NCBI GenBank assembly: GCA_963995505.1
Contig: OZ023197.1
Coordinates: forward strand, 9,537,827-9,601,826
From: Hypericum androsaemum
Taxonomy: Eukaryota > Streptophyta > Magnoliopsida > Malpighiales > Hypericaceae
Length of the DNA stretch: 64,000 nucleotides
Reading direction: 5' to 3'
Part shown: piece by piece, positions 58,735-64,000 of the stretch
Layout: each line of letters opens with the position of its first letter
Numbering within the stretch: position 1 is the first letter of the stretch
Notes under the pieces: model-generated
What the model was told of the DNA's origin: nothing
Seen by the model: the letters and a program-made list of their open reading frames with translations, nothing else
Database searches by the model: none
Made by a program: the position numbers and the translations under genes

Positions 58735-59252
58735 ACTGGTATGGCATGTGAGAAATAATAACGACTTAAGTTTGACTTGGCTCGTTTAATCTTTCTACAT
58801 TTTCATTTATTTTGTCGGAAATATTTCCTGAGATAAAAACTTCCCATAATTTTCAAACTGAATTCTTTTGGCAAATCATATGAATTTTTTTGCGCCATAT
58901 ATAAGAAAATGTTTTCCGAAAAAATATTTGTTATTGAAAAAAAATTTATTCTAATTTAACCAAGATGTGTCAAATTCTATCACTTGAGAGAGTAGTGAAC
59001 TTAATAATGTTAAATATGTTAAATATTTGTTAAAATTTTTTGACATATTTCAAAAAATTTATTGACTCTTGTCGACTCAAAGTTAAATTAATCGACCAAA
59101 ACTTTATTTTGTTTGGGACCGTTACATAAAATGGTGGGTGGCGGTTGTAAGAGATTCTCAATAGCTCCATGGTACAAGAAGCCATTGTAGCCTGACCAAA
59201 CCAGTCCAACTAAGCCAAATCAACCAGAGAGAGAGAGAGAGAATTGTAAGAG
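58735..59252. other. HCF173 upstream region
   Basis: No TATA box close to the start is obvious. A GA microsatellite (59227-59241) lies just before the ATG, a common feature of plant leaders. Confidence 0.5.
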
Positions 59253-62200
59253 ATGAGAGCAACAGGGACAAGTGGAGCACCAGCAACAGCAAGTGCTGGT
59301 TTAAGGAATGGCCACCACCTCAGCTTCACCACCACAACCACCTCCTCCATTTCCCATAGAAAGCTCCTCTCTTTCCCTGTCCAGACCAAACCCAGATCAC
59401 TTGTGGCCCCACCCCCAGGTGCCACCTCCAGGAACAGGAAGAACAAGGACCCTAAAGAGGTGGAAGATGCCAAGTTGGTTGCTGCTGCTTCTTCTTCCCA
59501 GGATGAAGATCAGCAGCAGCTAAAGCAGCAGTCTTTGAGCCTGGATGACTTGGAACTGGTGAACCCAGTTGGGCTTGGTAGGAAGTCGAGGCAGATATTT
59601 GATGAGGTGTGGAGGAAGTTCTCTGGGTTGGGCCAGATTTCCAGGAGCAGAGCGGATGAGAAGTTGGATTCTTTGCTCATTAGGGAGGGCCCCATGTGTG
59701 AGTTCGCCATTCCTGGTGCTCAGAGCACCTGTGTCCTTGTTGTTGGTGCCACCAGTCGAATCGGGCGGATCGTTGTTCGAAAGCTTATGCTCAGGGGTTA
59801 CAGTGTCAAGGTAAGGAATTTCCGAGTTGTTTACTACTTGGACCAACTCGAGCTTGCTTCTGTTTCTGATGAATTGCATTTTGACTTGTTTATGTTGGGA
59901 ATTTGTTTGAAGGCTTTGGTGAGGAAGGCAGACCAAGATGTGTTGGACATGTTGCCGAGGTCAGTTGAGGTTGTAACCGGGGATGTGGGTGAGCCCTCTA
60001 CCCTTATGTCGGCCATCGAAGGCTGCAACAAGATCATATACTGCGCCACTGCTCGGTCCACCATCACTGGTGATCTTTTCCGGGTTGATCACCAGGGTGT
60101 TTCCAACCTCACCAAGGCCTTGCAGGTAGCTTGAACAAGTCTTGTGTGGCTTTCTTTCGCGAATGTCGTAAAATTGTGAGATTTTAAGTTTTTCTTCTGT
60201 GTAAGAGGTTTCTTAAGGTTGATGCAACTGCTGTGTTAAAACTTGTTAGAATTATTGTTCACGTTAGAGATCGGAATCGATTCTCTTTAGAGATGAGGTC
60301 CAATGAGTATATGATCTTCGAGTACACATTGTAGGACTACAACCACAGATTAGCTCAACTACGAGCAGGGAGAAGCAGCAAAAGCAAGCTTTTGCTCGCA
60401 AAGTTCAAGTCCGAGAAATCGTTGAAGGGCTGGGAGGTTCGCCTAGGAAGTTACTTTCGGGAACAGGTTTCTCTCAGGTATGACGATGATGGGATGGATG
60501 CCAGATTTCTATTCACCGAGGAGGGTGAAGCGGTGTTTTCAGGTGCGAGGACTTGGTATCTGCTCACTCAATGAGCTTGTCATTTATCAAGTATTTAGGC
60601 TGCTTGATCAGTTGTTTTATGTGTCCAACATTCATTTTCTCTTAGGCTACGTTTTGAACAAAGGAGGTTATGTTGAACTCACCAAGAAGTTCTCACTCCC
60701 TCTGGGTTCCACGCTAGACAGGTAGATAGATTAACGCAGAAAATTCGTGTTCTTTGAGCTCACTTGAGCATGACTCAGGAATTATTACCTGTCGTTCATT
60801 CTTTCTTGTGCTGTTAATGTGTAGATATGAAGGTTTAGTGCTCTCGGTCGGTGGCAACGGGAGATCTTATGTCTTGATTCTTGAAGCTGGTCCTTTGGCT
60901 GATACAACTCAAAGCACATTGTATTTTGCAAGATTTAATACAAAAGTCGGGTTCTGCAGGGTAAGGTTCAAAGCTTTTTTTCTTTGTTATTGTATGAATA
61001 TGGAAATACAAGTTATAGTTCTCTCACCATGTACCATAGAAATTATGAATTATGATTATGAACCCTATTATTCTTCAAATGGCAGGTTCGATTGCCATTT
61101 TCATCCTTCCGTCCTGTAAAACCAGATGATCCACCACTGGATCCGTTCCTTGTTCACACCATGACCATACGCTTTGAGCCCCGCAGACAGGTTTGTCCGC
61201 TTACATCTTTTTTCTAACCGGCAAATCAACTGGTCTCCATTCTTACACTTGAGAACCTCTGAAGAATAATATTACATAGACTGTGTTGATGCTTGTGCTT
61301 CGAAAGAGATTACTTCATGTTCCGCTTGGTGCAGTATATTGTCACCGCATAGTGACCACGAAAATTTGATTGTCACACGTTCCTGGATGTTCCAAGATGA
61401 ATAATGTCGTGAAGGAGATGATCGATCAGATTATAATATCGTCTGCTACCTGTGAATTTCAGCGCTTCAAATGATTATTCCTTGCATGAATTGATTATAA
61501 TATGGACTTGCAATCAGTCTGCATTCTCATCCGAGATTTCTTGAAAGGATGTTGTTGGAGTCTCTAGTTGTGATTTGAAGTCTCTGGTTGATGTTTGGTG
61601 ACAATGGACTGCCTCATGGCTGTCATCTAATATATATGCACAACGCTTTTCGTTGCTGTATCCTAACGATCTGAATGCTTCTGCTACAGAGACCTCTTGA
61701 AGGACTTGATGCTGCTAAAGAACAAGATCTGAGAAGCTTCAAGCTTAAACTCGAGTATATAAAAGCATTGCCTGTAAGTTCAGCCAGGGAAACCATCATG
61801 CCTATAGCTACTTCCCTACTAGCATTCCACGCTAGATACTGAAACTATTACGTGAACTTAAAAAAACTCTGGAAAAAAAACACTAATTCATACAAGGGTT
61901 CACTTGGAGGCAAGTTTTTTGTGTAACTACCAAACTCTGCAGTCTCACCGCATGCATTTCGTCCCATGAATATGACTTGGATTTTCATATGATCTGTATA
62001 TGCTATTGTCGTGCAGACCGGAAAAGAGACAGACTTTGTGCTCGTCTCATGTACAGGATTAGGAGTAGAACCGAGCAGAAGAGAGCAAGTTGTAAAAGCC
62101 AAGAGGGTGAGCGGGCAGTTATTTCGTTTACTTGTCTGGCATTGGAAACGTAGTTGTTGCTAATATCTTTGCCTAATATATATGGTCATATTATATTCAG

Positions 62201-62873
62201 GCTGGAGAAGATTCATTGAGGAGATCAGGACTTGGATACACAATCATTCGCCCCGGTCCCTTGAAGGTAACTTATTCAACTCGTCAAGACCTTGATCCGC
62301 TTCCGATTCCCACTGAAGCAATCAATCTTCTCTAACACTGAAATGTTCGCTATGCAGGAGGAGCCCGGTGGTCAACGTGCACTCATATTTGATCAAGGAA
62401 ACAGAATTTCTCAGGTAACATATTGGACTTCGAGGAGTAAAGCTTCACGAATCTTACTATGATACCTCGAGAATAATGACTTTTTCCTGTTCAGGGAATC
62501 AGCTGCGCTGATGTGGCCGACATATGTGTAAAGGCACTGCATGATACAACTGCAAGAAACAAGAGTTTCGATGTGAGTAACATGCTGCATGGTGTCCTTT
62601 GTCTTAACTTGGTTACAATTTGTATATACTTAGTCAAGTTCAACAATCTGCAGGTTTGTTATGAATATGTTGCGGAGCAAGGGAAGGAGCTCTACGAACT
62701 GGTGAGAGAACTGCCAACTTAATGTTCCGATAGAACGCAAATCGTTTCCTGTTAGTTTGGAAAAGATTCAAACTTCTAACGTCATGGTAACCGACCTGCA
62801 GGTGGCACACTTGCCCGACAAAGCGAACAACTATCTCACTCCGGCACTTGCCGTTCTTGAGAAAAACACTTGA
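59253..62873 (+). CDS. HCF173: HCF173-like chloroplast protein (psbA translation factor)
   Basis: Exons: 59253-59810, 59913-60125, 60335-60542, 60646-60721, 60825-60960, 61086-61190, 61690-61773, 62017-62106, 62201-62266, 62358-62414, 62495-62572, 62654-62701, 62802-62873. They sum to 1791 bp, 596 residues, in frame. Residues about 1-55 form a Ser/Thr-rich chloroplast transit peptide. A Rossmann motif GATSRIGR lies at about 165-172 (atypical short-chain dehydrogenase fold). A CIA30-like domain (about 280-435; SLKGWEVRLGS to HTMTIRFEP) interrupts the fold, which resumes with YTIIRPGPLK. In Arabidopsis HCF173 binds psbA mRNA at the thylakoid membrane and is required to translate photosystem II protein D1. 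Expression is expected in green tissue. Confidence 0.95.
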
Positions 62874-63340
62874 CCATCTGTCATGGAGAAACAACTGGTC
62901 TTTTACACCAAATGCTATCAGTTTTCAGCCTCCAACCAACGTCGGAAACGAAACGTCACCAGCGAAAGAAAGCAGTCGACAAAAGTTCCGTCTGTTTTCC
63001 TATGGTGACGAGAAAGATGTCTTGATTCTCTTCCTGTTATTCTCGCCTGCTGCATTGTTCATATGAGCCTTCATTTTACCTTCTTGTACATTCATACGAA
63101 GATGTATATGCGCGTCGACTCGATTCAGACCGTCTCTGAAAGCGATTCTATCTGTTTATCATTCAAGATGTCTTTTGAAGCTAGAAGTTGGCTTCAGTTT
63201 ACTCCTTGCAACTTGAATTTCTGAGCTGAGGTAAATAGTTTCCAACAGTAGTCCGAGAAAGAGCTTCCTTGAAGCTAAACACAGGTCATTGCATTTGTAT
63301 CCAATTAAATGGGAGCATGAGACGATTTGCTATCTAGTAT
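62874..63340 (+). other. HCF173 3' UTR and spacer
   Basis: No distinct gene. A short frame at 62848-63066 overlaps the last exon in another frame and continues into the 3' UTR; I regard it as chance. Confidence 0.5.
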
Positions 63341-63344
63341 TGTA

Positions 63345-63750
63345 ATATATACGTTATAATTTGATAGAATCTTTAATCCAAAATCTTAATATAATTGGTA
63401 GATTAAGTATATTTTATCATATAGAGAGTTAATGTATGTTCTCGTAAGCAATGTAAGATTAATATTTCTAACACCCTTTCTCAAATGAAGCTCATTTAAA
63501 CTAACAAGCCGATGTTCGCGAGGTTTTGCGTCATGTGTTTGTTGAGCCGTGAAATTAGGGGTCGTGAGGCTTGAACACTTTGTCTTGCATGCTGTGAAAC
63601 GAGAGGTCGCATGCAACCTCTAAATCAAATTGCTTTGATAATGTGTTAGTTTTCATACCTAAACGAAAACTTATATCGCATTTTATAGGTTATTGGTTTA
63701 TGTATATTCTGTAACAGATATGAGATTAATACACAACAAAACCTTTACTT
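63345..63750. repeat. Dispersed repeat, class undetermined
   Basis: The sequence style (gtaatatatacgttataattt ... AACACCCTTTCTCAAATGAAG ... GAAACGAGAGGTCGCATGC ... TTGATAATGTGTTAG) resembles abundant plant dispersed repeats with no coding capacity. Termini were not resolved. Confidence 0.35.
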
Positions 63751-64000
63751 ATCTACTGCGTTAAGGTTATTGGTTAAATACGAAGATTTTACACGACTAA
63801 ACGGGTTCATCCACGATAAGTCTCTTTCCCTGGCACGTCTTGCCACCTACAATCCGTGGACCCAAAAGGCAGACAGACCCCTTCCATTCTCACTATCAAG
63901 AATCCAAATAGGGTGACAGGGCACAATCTAAACCACTCTAACTGGCTTTGAAAAACAAAAGAAGAGATAAGGAACAAGATCCTGAGACCAACCAGCTCGG
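63751..64000. other. Window end, nothing recognised
   Basis: No gene or repeat identified in the last 250 bases. Confidence 0.5.

Noticed and set aside
62848..63066. Frame of 72 residues at the HCF173 end
   Set aside because: It overlaps the last HCF173 exon in another frame and runs into the 3' UTR with no start context or domain.

Overview
The window is nuclear DNA of a flowering plant, probably a eudicot. It shows intron-rich genes with GT-AG introns, nested LTR retrotransposons, Mutator-like elements with 9-bp target duplications, and a chloroplast-targeted protein gene. The species cannot be named from sequence alone.

Left part (1-24.2 kb) is repeat-dominated. Positions 1-10697 are most of a decayed Ty3/gypsy chromovirus whose 5' LTR lies outside the window. 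A second, chimeric gypsy element (3883-8214) sits inside its integrase region, flanked by the 5-bp duplication CTGGC. This inner element has two 779-bp LTRs in inverted orientation plus a third, 801-bp LTR of another subfamily. From 11.2 to 17.5 kb lies a small segmental-duplication cluster of short secreted-peptide-like genes on the minus strand (12431-12706, 17018-17374, and a truncated copy at 23993-24091). It is mixed with a LINE 3' end, a copia gag remnant, and a tandemly duplicated ~1.28-kb unit. That unit carries a Pack-type Mutator element holding a captured DPH1 (diphthamide biosynthesis) fragment. From 19372 to 23929 is an odd Ty1/copia arrangement, LTR-X-RT/RNase H-LTR-X, where X looks like the promoter and first exon of an unidentified minus-strand gene.

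Middle part (24-39 kb) is AT-rich and full of non-autonomous TIR elements. Several have clear 9-bp target duplications, and one carries receptor-like-kinase pieces. There is also a degenerate 23-bp satellite, and one apparently intact gene for a secreted S-protein homologue (36234-36749).

Right part (39.6-62.9 kb) is the conserved gene island, all on the plus strand: EPL1 (Enhancer-of-polycomb-like, 12 exons, 454 aa), a HAC1/HAC12-type p300/CBP histone acetyltransferase (16 exons, 1733 aa), and HCF173 (13 exons, 596 aa; chloroplast factor for psbA mRNA translation). As I recall, the same three families are neighbours in Arabidopsis (At1g16690, At1g16710, At1g16720), so this block is probably ancestral. 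EPL1 and HAC both act in histone acetylation; HCF173 is functionally separate. All three exon models close in frame, which supports the splice sites chosen by eye.
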